A stretch of DNA of 64,000 nucleotides from Galeopsis tetrahit (GCA_963675135.1 OY776119.1:1984001-2048000); one strand, 5' to 3'; numbered from the stretch's first letter, positions 25,818 to 37,454 are shown. The notes: a model not told the origin generated them from the sequence alone. Made by a program: numbers and translations.

Positions 25818-26039
25818 TTTTTAGGGGGGCGCGGCTAAAGGCACCCGGATTTCCTATGAGTACACCCACCAAACATTTTTTTAATTTTTCAGAACATGTG
25901 AAATGTCCCATATACCCCTAGGGTAAAATTTATGAAAAAAAGGAAGATGAGTACACCCACCCATTCTATTTCACCACCATCATTCAACAAAAAAAACTCC
26001 AAAATTGCAACAAAAATTAATCCAAAACACCAGCTGTTC

Positions 26040-26390
26040 AAAAAATATTCTAAAACAAACATGTTCGAAATTTTTTCCAAAACAAAGTTAGCATGTTCGA
26101 AAAAAATTTCAAAACAAACTCAATATGTTCGAAAAAAATTCCAAAACAACTCAAATTTGTTCGAAAAAAAAGATCGAACATCTTGTTCAAAAATTTTTCC
26201 AAAACAAACTCAAGTTGTTCAAAATTGTTTCCAAAACAAACACAATATGTTCGAAAAAAATTTCAAAACAACTTAAATTTGTCCGGAAAAAAAAATCGAA
26301 CATCTTGTTCGAAATTTTTTCCAAAACAAACTCAAGTTCTTAGAAAATTTTTCCAAAACAAACGCACTATGTTTGAAAATAATTCCCAAA
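26040..26390. repeat. Tandem array of about 32-bp units inside the MULE
   Basis: Units start GTTCGAAA or a variant and continue through TTTCCAAAACAAAC. Most are 32 bp. Two shorter 26-bp units contain GATCGAACATCTT, giving a higher-order period of roughly 122 bp. The Lys/Asn-rich ORFs over this array are translation artefacts. Confidence 0.85.
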
Positions 26391-26429
26391 CTTCAAAAAA
26401 AATCCTAATTTTTCAGACCTAAACTTACA

Positions 26430-26690
26430 TGTTAGCGACGGTGGCGGCGAGGGGAGGAGCACTATGGCCGCGACGAAGGGGGGGAGGGGGTGGGCGGCGG
26501 CCGCGACTGTGGGGAGGAGGGAGGGCGGCGGCCGCAACTATTGGGAGGAGGGGGGCGGCCGCGAACGAGGTTGCTGTGGAAGGCAGCCCGATGGGGAGGG
26601 CGGCGTTGGCGGAGTGGGTGCCGCCGTGCCGGCGAAGCAGCGCAAGAATTTGTGGGTGTTTGAATTGTTGAGAAAGAGAGGAAGGTTTTA
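26430..26690. other. GC-rich, gene-like block inside the MULE
   Basis: GGCGGC/GGGGAGG-rich sequence, sharply unlike the AT-rich surroundings. Several overlapping ORFs on both strands give only Gly/Arg/Pro-rich peptides. It could be a captured first-exon fragment (Pack-MULE style) or an element-specific GC island; I cannot identify a source gene. Confidence 0.45.
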
Positions 26691-26811
26691 ATTGAATAGA
26701 AGGGTAATTTTAGGTTTTCCACGTGGGTGTCCTCATCCGTTTTTATGTGTTCTCGTCGCGTGGGTGTACTCATAGGAAATCCGGGTGCCTTTAGCCGCGC
26801 CCTTTTTAGGG

Positions 26812-27603
26812 AAATTGGACCTTTCTAAAATGGGCCCTTTTTTACCCAGTTTTCCCTTATAGGCACAGAGGGCCCAGTTTAAATATTGGATTTGCTATTT
26901 TGTATCATAGGGACTCATTGTTATCCTGAAAATACTTTTAATCTCTTGATAAGTGCTTAATAAGGAGTATATATTTTGGTCAATTAAAAAAAATCTTATG
27001 CTTTCAATTTGACAAATGAACTATGATTTGGCACATATAGTTTATGGGATACTTTGATTTGAATGATGAGATTATTAGGGACTTATAGGGTTAATCAAGA
27101 TTAGTTAAAGATTGTTATTTTTATGTTTGGATTGATGATTTATAATTTTTAAGGTTTGTTGTATGATAAATTATTGTCTGAGAGTTTGATTGATGGATTA
27201 GTGATAAAAGTAGATTTATTTACATTAACACCCTCACATCTCATAAACAAAATAATATGGTTGGTTAATTACAATGTAGAAGATTATGTTTTTGGTATGT
27301 TCATTTTTCTGAATTATTGTCACATCAATCTTCGGTGACAAATATTCCAGATCACACGGAATGAAGTGAGAAAGTTTCTCGAACTCTTAATTCAACTCGG
27401 ACCGGTCAAACGAACCAAACGTGAATATAAACAATGTTCATTGTTTTTTTTTTTTTAATATTACCTCCGAAAAAAATATATGTTATATATATGTGTGTAA
27501 TTCTCAACAACATATTGTAATTTTCTTATATTTCATGCATTTTTATTCTTGCTAAAAAAACTAAAAAAAGGTCTTCCCTTGTCTTCACCCATAATGGTTC
27601 AAC
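26812..27603. other. Intergenic region, no gene supported
   Basis: AT-rich sequence downstream of the X8-domain gene. No confident repeat boundaries or coding regions. Confidence 0.45.
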
Positions 27604-28132
27604 TCATGTAAATTGACAACTGCCATATGCTGCAATTAACACCAACATAAACAAGTTACCTTACACAATAACTAAAATGTAAAACAAGAAATAATATATG
27701 AGTCAATATATAATTTAATTAAACTTACATGGATCCTTCTTCGTTATCACACCAAGGTCATAGGGACATGTACCGCGTGCTCGATAATATAAAGTAAGAG
27801 CATACGATGCATGATTTATCAGCGTATCAGGAATATAACACGAACCGCCTAGATCAATTTCTTTACAATTCAATTGACCGCAAATAAGGTCTAAAACTGA
27901 TTGCAACTGGCTACCTGTTGTGCCTGGTGCCGCAATGCACCAATCTTTTTCCTACATTATTCGAGGTTAATGAAATTTAACGATGAAATATTTTTAATTA
28001 TACACTTATATACATATATAGGTGATCTTATATATTTACCTGAACATTTATTGGATCAATTATGTGAGAGTTCTCAGCAAACGAAATTACAAGGCATAGA
28101 AAAAAAGAGACTAGAAACATACATAGCTTCAT
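27604..28132 (-). CDS. Small secreted X8-domain (CBM43) protein
   Basis: Three exons on the minus strand: 28132-28040, 27951-27729 and 27629-27604, with GT-AG borders and matching phases. They give 113 residues. Residues 1 to about 20 are a hydrophobic signal peptide (MKLCMFLVSFFLCLVISFA). The X8 domain runs from about residue 34 to the end. It has the WC start, the cysteines of ICGQLNC, GGSCYIP and GTCPY, and the terminal DPSYGSC, the family's six-cysteine pattern. X8/CBM43 domains bind beta-1,3-glucan (callose) in cell walls and at plasmodesmata. This protein is a bare X8 domain; no GPI-anchor tail or glucanase domain follows, so it is probably free in the apoplast. The second ATG, not the upstream in-frame one at 28213, is chosen because it opens the signal peptide. 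A TATA box lies about 60 bp upstream. Confidence 0.93.
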
Positions 28133-28190
28133 CTTTGCAGTAAGTATTTGATCAATACTTGAATTTGAGATGTTTTTTTTTTTGTTAGTA

Positions 28191-28196
28191 TTTATA
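28191..28196 (-). promoter_or_regulatory. TATA box of the X8-domain gene
   Basis: TATAAA on the minus strand (context ACTATAAATAC), about 60 bp upstream of the ATG at 28132, a normal spacing for a short plant 5' UTR. Confidence 0.6.
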
Positions 28197-28616
28197 GTTG
28201 AAGATGTTACCACTTACCAATAATTTTTTTTGCAATAATTACATGAAAATCTACTATTAGCCGTCATGGAAGGAAATCAGGTGTCAACGATCACGAGGAT
28301 ATTTGCAATCTTTATAAAAGGTGTATGCAGATTTTAAAATTTTTAAATCCGTCCATTTAAATTAAATTGCGAGGATATATAAAAATTATACAATACATAT
28401 TAAAACTTCGTTAAAAAAAAAAAAGCCCCCTAATTAATTTTTGATAGTTTAAAAATATAGTCCATTTTCTTTTAAGGGGTGTGTAAATAGTTCAAAATAT
28501 TCATATTTTGATAATGTATTTTTTTTCACACGAACCAATAAAATATTTTGGTATATAAAATTTATTGTTAATGAAATGTGTAAATTGTTCAAAGTATTCA
28601 TTTTTAATGAATGATT

Positions 28617-28838
28617 ACTCACTCCGTCTAAATAAATAATTCTTTATCATATAAAACTTACTCTTACATTTTCATTATACCCTTATTTAATGTTAATAAT
28701 TAATATTTTAATGAATCCCAAGTCCCAACTATCAGTAAATAAGGGTGTTTTAGACAAACCCGTTGAAATAAAAGAAAAGTGACTATAAATTGAGATAAAA
28801 AAAAATAGTGAGTTATCTTTTTTAGACTGAGAAAGTAT
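28617..28838. mobile_element. Stowaway-like MITE
   Basis: The left end TACTCACTCCGTCTAAATAA and the inverted right end TACTTTCTCAGTCTAAAAAA match. The internal ATACCCTTATTTAATGTT motif is shared with the element near 52909. No coding capacity. Confidence 0.65.
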
Positions 28839-30643
28839 TATTTTATTAAAAGTATGGTATAATAAATCAAAATATAGGTAACACTCATCATTATATTTGA
28901 TCAAAACTTGCGACATAATTATTTGATAAAATTTGAATATTTTTTATATGTAAATTGCTATGCAATTCATAATAATACTGCTTAATTTACTGGGCCGCAC
29001 TTATGTGCAATATTTCACGTGAAATATTAGTATATTTAAGGAAGGGTCAAAATTCGCGGAACTGTAGCGGGTTTGACCGGTCAAACGAATATTTCCTTAA
29101 AAATCGCGGAAAAGTCGCGCGCAGGAGGCTAACAGGATAACAAGTTTCAGGTCTGTGTTACTATAAAGGTAATTATATGTTACTACAAGACCAAATATGT
29201 GTTACTGTAAGTACAAATAACACATAAATTGACTTTTCACAGGAAAAATTAATACAAATTAATTTAAGGAAAGATAAAATAGAAAAATTTGCTCTTAATC
29301 CGTGTTACTATAAATACAATTATATGTTACTGTACGGACAAATACGTGTTACTGTAAGGACAAGTAACACACAATTGGTTTTTGAGTAACACATATTTGA
29401 CCTTAAAGTAACACAGAAAAATATGTTACTATATAAACACAAGTGTATTACTGTATTAAGAAAGATGTGTTACTGTATAAATAAAGACGAAGAACAATAA
29501 TTGAAAACACGAAAAACATAACCATGTTGAATAATTTATCGATCCTTACAAATAAAAAGACATAATTATCAATAATTAATTGGAATAAATCTGTGTGTGG
29601 TATTATTGTTGATTTTTTCTCATTCAGAAATTTATTCAAAAAATAAATAATGATTTTTCTCTTTCGTGATTAGCAGATCAAATCTGAAGTTTTTTTTTTT
29701 TTTTTAATGAAAGTTGCGCTGCATATTTTGCGCAGAAGAGAAGAAAAGCAGCGTAAAAAAGAAAGAGGAAGAAAGTACAGAAGAGAAGGAGGAAGAAAGC
29801 GCAAAAGAGAAAGGAGGAAGAAAAAGCGACGGGAAAGGAGGAAGAAGAGCGACTGGAAGAAAGCGCAGAAGAGAAAGGAGGAAGAAGAAGTAACTGGGAA
29901 AAGAGGAAGAAGAGTGACCTGAAACCAGATAAAAACATAAGAATATGTCATATTGCACCATAAGAATATGGTGAAATATTGTATATAAGTTTTTGGCTAA
30001 TTTACTAAGTAATAGTAACACTTATGCTGTATTTACTTTAGATTTTAAAAATGAGATTTTGAATTTTAAGACTAGTTTTATAAATTAGTTTTCAAAATTC
30101 ATTGTACCAAACATATTAATTTGACATAAAATTATATCTATATAATATCAATCCAAAGTTAAAATTCTCTACTATTTTAAAATTAAAAAGAAACACACAT
30201 ATTACTATTAATCAAACCTAAAATTTCAAAAACCGGTTTTCAAAATCAATCCAAGCTCAAAGTAAATATAGCCTTTAGTACTATATTGAAAAAAATATCA
30301 AAAAAATTGCAATTCTTTCATTGCATTGAATAATTCAATTTCTTGGCTTATCTCAACAAAAAATCTTGCTCAAAACAAGTGCCTATGCCATATACATTCC
30401 TTTAAATAGCCAAACTATCTTATATATGTGTGGTACCAAAATAGGACCCATAATGTAACGTTTATGAGGGTGAAAAATAAATATTCCGGCACCAGATTAT
30501 ACAAAAGAGAGTGTTCTGAGAGTAAGTGCCTCTATTTCTCAAGAATTGGACCTGCTATCTCTCAAAACATATAAATAAATTAGATCAGAGAATTCACAGA
30601 CAACTCAGTTAGAAGTGAGTCCTATATGCTCGTTGCTACGAAA
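28839..30643. other. Intergenic region: GTTACT-rich repeat and purine tract, no gene
   Basis: 29150-29480 carries many TGTTACTATAA / GTTACTGTAAG motifs, part of a dispersed decayed repeat. 29704-29925 is a nearly pure purine tract of GAAGAGGAAGAAAGCG-like units after a T-tract; Lys/Arg-rich and Ser/Phe-rich ORFs over it are artefacts. The 3' end of the ATXR6-like gene follows. Confidence 0.55.
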
Positions 30644-33600
30644 TCAGACGAAGTGCTCGGTTGGGTATTCGTTTTCATATCCGTTGTAGTCGTAGTACAG
30701 TCTTTCTCCCTTTCTGATGTCTCTACTGGCTATCAAAAGAACTCGGCATTCGCCATTCACATCGAACCTTACACATTTCACATTTTGTTTCTTCTTCCCA
30801 CCTCTGCATCAAAGGAAGTTTCACATCAATATAATTCATTCATTGTGATATAAGCTCTTTACAGCTTACAAGCTCAAAAAGAAAAAGTATCAACACCCCC
30901 AACTTATTTTTCTGAAATCTTATAAGACATTTAAAATAAACTTAGCCAAAAGAGCTCTTATATAGTCAGTTATATTTTAGGAATATATCTGATTTTATTA
31001 GCTCAGACTGATGCAAAGAACCAAGACCCAAACTTACAGACAAAACAAGATGTTACTAAACCGTAAAAAGTAGCAAGACTAGGAAAGTTAACATACGGTA
31101 TGTGGTTGTTGATGCCGTTAATAAACCGAGCGATGTTACTGCGCTTATCTGGACAGATGACGAGACTTTTAGAAGGGTTAGCAGCAGTCAGAAGAGTCAT
31201 CATGCTATCTCCATCATCATTTTCACGATTGTTTAAATAGTCAACATCTCCAACATACTCTGTGATTATAGTCAAATCTCGAATATGTTTATCTGCTTCC
31301 ACAGTGAATCTGTTACAATCAAAAAGGAAAACTAAGACTGTCTGCATTACCAATTTTATGTATATGAAAATGAAAAAAAATAAAGAAATGCATACCCTTC
31401 GAGTGGATCAGAAACAACCATAAGCGGTGGCCATTCTCCTCGTTCCATCATATTCTTACAGAGATTCAATGTTTCTCTATCATCTTTCGACAGAACCTAA
31501 ATTGAACATGAATTGTTTAGTAATTAAAAGACAACTATCAATAGAACTATGAATGATCTATTAAAAGCATATATCAATGATTTTATAAAACCACCACTAC
31601 AACACCTATGAACCTATTTCTCACTTTTCAATACAATCAAATCCTCTCTGCTTACACTTTAATATATTTAAATAATAATCCACACCATTCAATCATTGCA
31701 ATCACACCCAACAACAATATAATAATACAACATCATACACTCTTATACACTGGTTTGACATAAAGGTAAATCTTACTCTACTCAAAATCCCAAAACAAAC
31801 CCAACTTACTATTTATTTAGATTTCAAAAACTGGTCTTTAAAACCACTTAAAGTAAAAGAAAGTACCTGCATTCCATCTCTTTCAAGTGCAGCACAATTT
31901 GCTGATCTTGGAGCCATGCCTACAATGTACGTTAGCTCGTTACTAAATTCTGCTCCAGTTGTTGTTAATGCTGTTGCTAAAGAAGCCATCTGTTCCAATT
32001 TCCTATCAGGATCCTCAGTTGGATTGAAGGGCAACAACCTCCTACTCTTCTTTGACGTCGCGAAGATACCAGTTCGCTTGCGTTTCTTTCTACAATCTAT
32101 GAGAAGAACAAAGAACAAACACATAATGAAGACCCTGCATTCCTAGTAATAATACAAAAATGCAACTAAAAAATTCTTTTTACCTGTACTGGGCTTTTCG
32201 GTAGATTGCGAACACCTTTGAATGCGGAAAAAGTCTACTATTTTGGTTTGTGTGAGAGGGAAATCTGCAAGGCACATCACTGGCTTTAGTACGATAATTC
32301 TTTCCTATGTAGTGGTAGCGAAAAGAATAATTGAAAGATACTTTTTCTATAACGTAAATAGAGCTGAGGGTAGTTTTTTAATACTCCTAATATATATAGC
32401 TAAAAAAATTAGCTAGCCAGGGAATCACAAAACCTTGGAAGTAGCTAAGATTGATTGTGTAAATTTTCAAATGCATTACATTTATCACAAAAGATCTTGT
32501 TCAATCCTTTGGCTAACAATCCAATTAAAGCAAGTTCATCTCACTTTAGAGCAATCTAAATACATCTCAAGACCAAAGCAATTCTCATGGGCCACGCGGC
32601 ATGAATACAGCTCATGTCAAATGCTGAGTGCATAAAGTGAAGAAAATGCAATGACTTAGCAATTCTAGTGCAGTAACGCAGCTAATTTTTTTTATAGTTG
32701 CTAAAAAGACAGAAAGAAGAAAGTCTAAGACAAAATTTCAGTTTCATACTCAACACTAGCAGTTTTTAAAGCAAACTCACGAACATATGAACATGCTCTA
32801 AAAAGAATTCCATATCGACATCATTACACACAGCATAAACAAGAATCAGTTAGATAACACAGAAATTAACCACATTGATGCAACATAAAAGAACTTTCGA
32901 CGTTTTTGTAGAAGTGCAGTAGATTTGACCTTAATTAAAAAAATTAAGATTAGAACTTTAGGATACAGAATGCTATGATACTTAATTCTTGCAGATGATG
33001 ATGCATTGTCCTGAGGTATCGTATCAATTATGCAATATCATTCAAGTAAATGCACAGCATTGTCACTCCAGAATCAAATAAAATAGAAAGCCACAACCCA
33101 ATATTCAGCTACAAAACACATTAATTGAATAAAATCCCAAATCCTAAAGCAAATCAAACACGCCCAATGCTATTGATTCTTAATTTTTCTACAGAAATGC
33201 ACGCATTCCATATCATTCAAGTAAACGCACAGCATTGTTTGATAAATAAACACCCGCATCACTCCAGAATCAAATAAAATCGAAAGCTACAACCCGATAT
33301 CCAGCTACAAAAAACATTAATTAAACAAGATCCCAAATCCTAAAGCAAATCAAACAGATAAAAATTAACAAATAGACCCAATGCTATAGATTCCTAATTT
33401 TCCCACAGAAATGCACGCATTCCAAATCAATAACCACGAATCAAATCAACAAATCTCATACATTCACAAAAACCCAAATCACAGCACCAAAAAATAAATC
33501 CATTTTCATACTTGTGAGATTTGTATCCTTGGAGCAGGAGGGACAGAACCAATTGCCTTTAGGCACAGCTACAAGAACAGGACGGAGACAGAAGAGGTGG

Positions 33601-33791
33601 AACCCACGGTCACATTTATCGCACAGCAAAAGCTTCGATGAGTGCCGACCCGACCCGCATTTCTCGCAACAGAGATCGCTGTAATCCTGCTCTTGTTCTT
33701 CTTCCTCTTCATTCGATCTGGATCTCTTTTTCGATTCGGCCTTGGAAGCATCTGGTTTTGGAGCTTGGGTCCTTCTTCTGAGCGACGCCAT
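30644..33791 (-). CDS. ATXR6: ATXR5/6-type histone H3K27 monomethyltransferase (PHD + SET)
   Basis: Six exons on the minus strand: 33791-33512, 32264-32184, 32096-31867, 31496-31396, 31309-31097 and 30803-30644. All phases agree and give 354 residues, close to the usual family length. Residues about 40-88 are a C4HC3 PHD finger (LCCEKCG, LLCDKCDRGFHLFCL, WFCPSC), which reads unmodified H3 tails. Residues 99-106 (QTKIVDFF) match the PCNA-interacting PIP box QxxhxxFF. The C-terminal half is the divergent ATXR5/6 SET module: ELTYIVGMAPRSAN, ITEYVGDVDYL, NREnDDGDSMMTLL, PDKRSNIARFINGINNH and the final YYDYNGYENEYPTEHFV. In Arabidopsis these enzymes deposit H3K27me1 at replication forks and restrain heterochromatin re-replication. 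The short N-terminus without an obvious transit peptide favours ATXR6 over ATXR5. It looks intact and is likely S-phase regulated. Confidence 0.95.
33041..33430. repeat. Tandem duplication in ATXR6-like intron 1, about 175-195-bp unit
   Basis: ATTCAAGTAA.TGCACAGCATTG at about 33040 recurs near 33215. CACTCCAGAATCAAATAAAAT and CCCAAATCCTAAAGCAAATC are each present twice at similar offsets. The copies differ at scattered positions. Confidence 0.8.
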
Positions 33792-33924
33792 TTTCAGGTA
33801 GAGAGAGAAAGTTGAATAGAGAGAGAGAGAGAGAGAGAAGGAAAATGAGGGTTTTGTGAAGGGGTTAAAAAGAGAAAAACGGGCGCGCGGTTTTCAGATT
33901 TCCGCGGCAGATGGACGGTTTTTA

Positions 33925-33932
33925 GCGCCAAT
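33925..33932 (-). promoter_or_regulatory. E2F-type site upstream of the ATXR6-like gene
   Basis: ATTGGCGC on the minus strand fits the E2F consensus WTTSSCSS. It lies about 134 bp upstream of the ATG. A GGGCGCGCGG stretch (about 33880-33890) and a CACGTG G-box (33935-33940) are close by. E2F control would match the known S-phase expression of ATXR5/6. Confidence 0.55.
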
Positions 33933-34087
33933 TCCACGTGTCAACCAATTTTGGCAATTAAGCATTATAATATTTCTCCTTAAATATAGAATTTAATTTT
34001 AAATTAAATTACATTCCATATCACAATTAATATTTCAAACACATATATTTTTTTTTAAGTAAGTAACCGTTAGGACGAAAATTTAAT

Positions 34088-34540
34088 GGGTGTTTGGAAA
34101 CACTAGAAATTGCTTAAAAACACTTTTTTTTCAAATAGAATCACTTTTGGAGTGTTTGGAAACACAACAAAGTGATTAAGTTAATTTGTTAAAAGTGATT
34201 TTGGTGAAGCACCCCTCCACCTATTTCTAATAGCTTTTTTGGTGAAGCACCCCTCCACCTATTTCTAATAGCTTCTATGTGATTCTCATCATTACAACAA
34301 TCAATTTTACAATTTTGCCCTCGCAATTTAAATAATATTTCATCTTTACACATTACCTATCCAAATGTAATAAAGGTGTTTTTTGTAAATTTATAAAAAA
34401 ATTGATTTGTTTTGTAAACACTACAACATATACACAATTGATTTAAAGTGCTTAATTTTAAAACACTATCGATTTTCTATTTTAGTGTAAAAATTAATTT
34501 TAATCACTTTAAAGCAATCACTATGTTTTGCAAACACCCC
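34088..34540. mobile_element. MITE-like element with GGGTGTTTGG termini
   Basis: The left end GGGTGTTTGGAAACACTAG and the inverted right end GGGTGTTTGCAAAACATAG form imperfect inverted repeats. Inside, a 40-bp segment with GGTGAAGCACCCCTCC is tandemly doubled (about 34200-34275). The target duplication is ambiguous (TTAAT on both sides), so the superfamily is left open. A related fragment lies near 18605-18735. Confidence 0.55.
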
Positions 34541-35170
34541 CTTAATGACGTGTTTGTTTTGGAATTATGCAGAATGTTGAAAATTAAAATGTGATAAATA
34601 ATGATTGGATAGAATATAATGCAATTTTACATTAAATTAATTGTATAAGAATAAATAATGTAACTTTATGAATTATATATATAATTGGATGGTAATATTC
34701 AAATTTTAAATACCAAATAATACGAAAAATGTAACATTCCACCTCGGGTAAATCACTATTAAAGTTAATTACAATTATTACTCAACGTATACTGCATTTA
34801 AGTAAGTAGCCGTTGAACGAAAAAAATAAAGTCTTTTTTTAAAAAAATATTTTTCATCAAATAAGTTACCTAATTTCTTTCACCCACAACTTACAGTATT
34901 TGTTTATTACGATAAATTTGACTCTTAATTTTTTCGTTAGATTGTTGTCAAAAAAAAATCGTTAGATTATTATAACAATTTCACTCAAAAATAGTTTTTT
35001 TTTTTACAAGAAAATTAGGCAAGAATTAGGTGAATCAAGTTTACCGAAATTTTATAGTGAGCTTGATTAATTTTTTTTTTTACACATTTTATTATATAAG
35101 ATATCATATTTTAGTTATTTTGAAAAAAGAAAATTCATAAAATTAAATATTTTTAAAATATACTGTAATA

Positions 35171-35395
35171 CTCCCTCCGTCCGTCTATAAGTTTTTCATT
35201 TTACCATTTTTGTCTGTCCCCGTATAAGCTTCTCATACCTTTTTTTTGGGTAAGTACTTTTTCTTACACTTTATATCTATTATTTAATCACTTTTCTTAA
35301 TTTTTGTGCCAAAAAGTAACGTGAATATTATTTAATCACTTTTCTTAATTTTTGTGCTAAAAAGTAACGTGAAGCTTATAGGCGGACGGAGAGAG
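35171..35395. mobile_element. Stowaway MITE
   Basis: The termini CTCCCTCCGTCCGTCTATAA and, inverted, CTCTCTCCGTCCGCCTATAA are flanked by TA on both sides (35169-35170, 35396-35397). An internal segment ending AAAAAGTAACGTGAA is doubled. 225 bp, non-coding. Confidence 0.85.
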
Positions 35396-36649
35396 TACAT
35401 TGTATACTGAAAATCATTACATTAAAAGCTAAAATTTATGTAATTATTACTTTAAAAATAAAATCACATGAATTCGATTAACATAAAATCTACCTAATGG
35501 AAAAGTAGGTTGTACTAATTTCTATTTATGTGTATTTTGATGATTAAAATCCGCACTTAGATAGCTGCATACAATATTCGAACGCATTTATTATTCAGTA
35601 ATATTTAAATTATGTAAAAAAAAATATTATTAAAATATTTTAATAAATTATTATTGAAATTATATTAAAAAAATAACAAGAGTGCAATATAAAATAATAC
35701 TATAAGAAATAGAAACGTAAATTAAAATACAATTTTTCTTTGTATCGTATGTGCTCAATCAGGTCTCTTTGAAGTTGTTGATATTTTCGTTATTTTGAAA
35801 ATTGGGAGAGTTTGGAAATTTTTGAGAAATTGAGAGCATTTAGAAATTTTGGAAAATCTGAGGAGATGAAATTTTGAGGACAAATACTAGAACCTTGAGG
35901 ATAATTGTCGAAATTTTGTGTATGAATATTGGAGATGCATTTACTAAAACTATTGAAATTCTAAAATTTTATTCAAGCATTGTGAATTTGTGATCCATTT
36001 TGAGAGATGAATTAAGAAATGTAGATGAAGATAAAATTAATTTAAACTACAACATTTATTTATAAAAGTTAAAATATAGTCATTTTTTATCGTGCAAGGT
36101 TTATATCTGGTTTGACAAGGCCTTTCAAGGTGGAGATACAAGATTGCTTCATTTCACGAGACATAAAGAGGTGATAGAGAAGAAGAGGTTACAAGTTTGG
36201 ATGAATATCTTAAATATATGATTAAACAGAAATAAAATTACCTTTCAGAAGGAGCAAATTTCAACGAATACAAAACTCTCGAGAATATTAGGTTAGCGAT
36301 GTTTATATGACTCAAGGCTAAACTAGAATTCTAGGGAACTTTCTTTTATTTTTTTGGTGGTGTTGTGGTTTTATTGTATTTGTAATTTTGGGGTATTCAT
36401 GACATCCATGAATACAAATTTTATCATTTTCAAAAAATACATGACTCTAACGTTAACATAAAATTTGTAGTTTGAACATGTATTTGAGTTTTTCATTTTC
36501 TATTCTAAAATTTTAAAATAGAAATGAAAAATAAATATATTCTCTAATTAAAAAAAAGAGGTAGGAACTCACTTTTCAAGCCAATAATACTTAAATTTTT
36601 GTAATTTCTTTTTTAAATTATATTTTACTTTTATTTTGAAAATAATTTA
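35396..36649. other. Intergenic region, no gene supported
   Basis: AT-rich with no recognisable protein or complete element. The short reading frames are not convincing. Confidence 0.45.
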
Positions 36650-36874
36650 GGGGGTCTATTCAATTTGGATTTTTATAGATTTTTTTGGACTTTATAAAAT
36701 ACGTGAATTTATAAAATCTAGGAAGTCAATGTAGAGTTTGATTGACTTTTTTATTAATTTATATGAATTTTCATAAATTTAGAATTGTGGAATATATATA
36801 TTTTTTATTAATTTACATAGATTTTTCATAAATTTCGGGCGCCGAAACAATTGATGTGAATTTTTTTTTTTAAA

Positions 36875-36912
<38 letters not shown>

Positions 36913-37327
36913 ATTCGGGGCGGGGCGATACCCGTGGGTCGGGCATAAGATCCCGACCCATACTCAATACGGTGCGGATCCGACCTGACCCAAAGCTCGC
37001 GGGGTGGGGTGGGTACCCGTGGATCGGGTCAATATTGTCATCCCTATTTCTGATCTTTTGTTTTTCAGAGTTCTTTGAGAGAATCGCTGAAATTTCTGGT
37101 TTTTAGAAGAGATTTTGGATAGTGTAATTTATTTATATTTTTTTTAGTAGAATCCAACAAAATCCATACATACAACATGACGGTTGAATACCTGAAGATT
37201 TTAAAAACTTTTTAAAATCCATATTGAATACCTCATATTTTTTAAAGACTTTTAAAAATTCGAATTGAATACCCCATACTTTAAAAGTCCAAAAAAATCC
37301 TACCGAATCCACAACCAATATACCCTC
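36650..37327. mobile_element. PIF/Harbinger-like MITE containing a further repeat remnant
   Basis: The left terminus GGGGGTCTATTCAATTTGG and the inverted right terminus GAGGGTATATTGGTTGTGG match at 13 of 19 positions. TTA flanks both ends (36647-36649, 37328-37330). The interior holds an AT microsatellite (about 36881-36910) and a GC-rich hAT-like remnant (36911-37050) ending TTGTCATCCCTA. Confidence 0.55.
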
Positions 37328-37426
37328 TTAAATTTGTTATTTAATGTAAAAAAAATATCAGATAAATTAAATTATGTGTCTATGTGTTCTCAATAAATTA
37401 CAATTACTTGATTAAAATGTAATAAA

Positions 37427-37454
37427 GGCCCATAAGCCCATATATATATATAAA
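37427..37454 (+). promoter_or_regulatory. Displaced promoter elements of the exonuclease gene (site II motifs and TATA)
   Basis: GGCCCATAAGCCCA (37427-37440) contains two site II-like GGCCCA/AGCCCA motifs common in plant housekeeping promoters. The TATATATATATAAA that follows is cut at 37454 by the 4-kb MULE. Removing the MULE and one duplication copy would put these motifs about 40-60 bp upstream of the ATG now at 41532. Confidence 0.6.

Larger units (their letters stand above)
25827..26802. mobile_element. Non-autonomous Mutator-like element (MULE), 976 bp
   Basis: The terminal inverted repeats are 43 bp with no mismatch, both starting GGGCGCGGCTAAAGGCACCC. A perfect 9-bp target duplication TTTTTAGGG flanks it (25818-25826 and 26803-26811), the Mutator size. 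The interior has a tandem array (26040-26390) and a GC-rich block (26430-26690), with no transposase. Perfect ends and duplication suggest recent movement. Confidence 0.93.

Noticed and set aside
26040..26390. A CRISPR array
   Set aside because: The units are contiguous, AT-rich and diverged with no unique spacers, and the DNA is plant nuclear.
26093..26422. A Lys/Asn/Phe-rich protein in three frames
   Set aside because: All three frames are open because the 32-bp tandem repeat of the MULE lacks stops; there is no genuine coding signal.
28028..28213. An upstream in-frame ATG (28213) as start of the X8 protein
   Set aside because: It would place 27 hydrophilic residues ahead of the signal peptide and lies upstream of the TATA box.
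29704..29951. Overlapping ORFs on both strands encoding Lys/Arg-rich or Ser/Phe/Leu-rich proteins
   Set aside because: They are translations of a low-complexity purine tract, with no domain, splice or promoter context.
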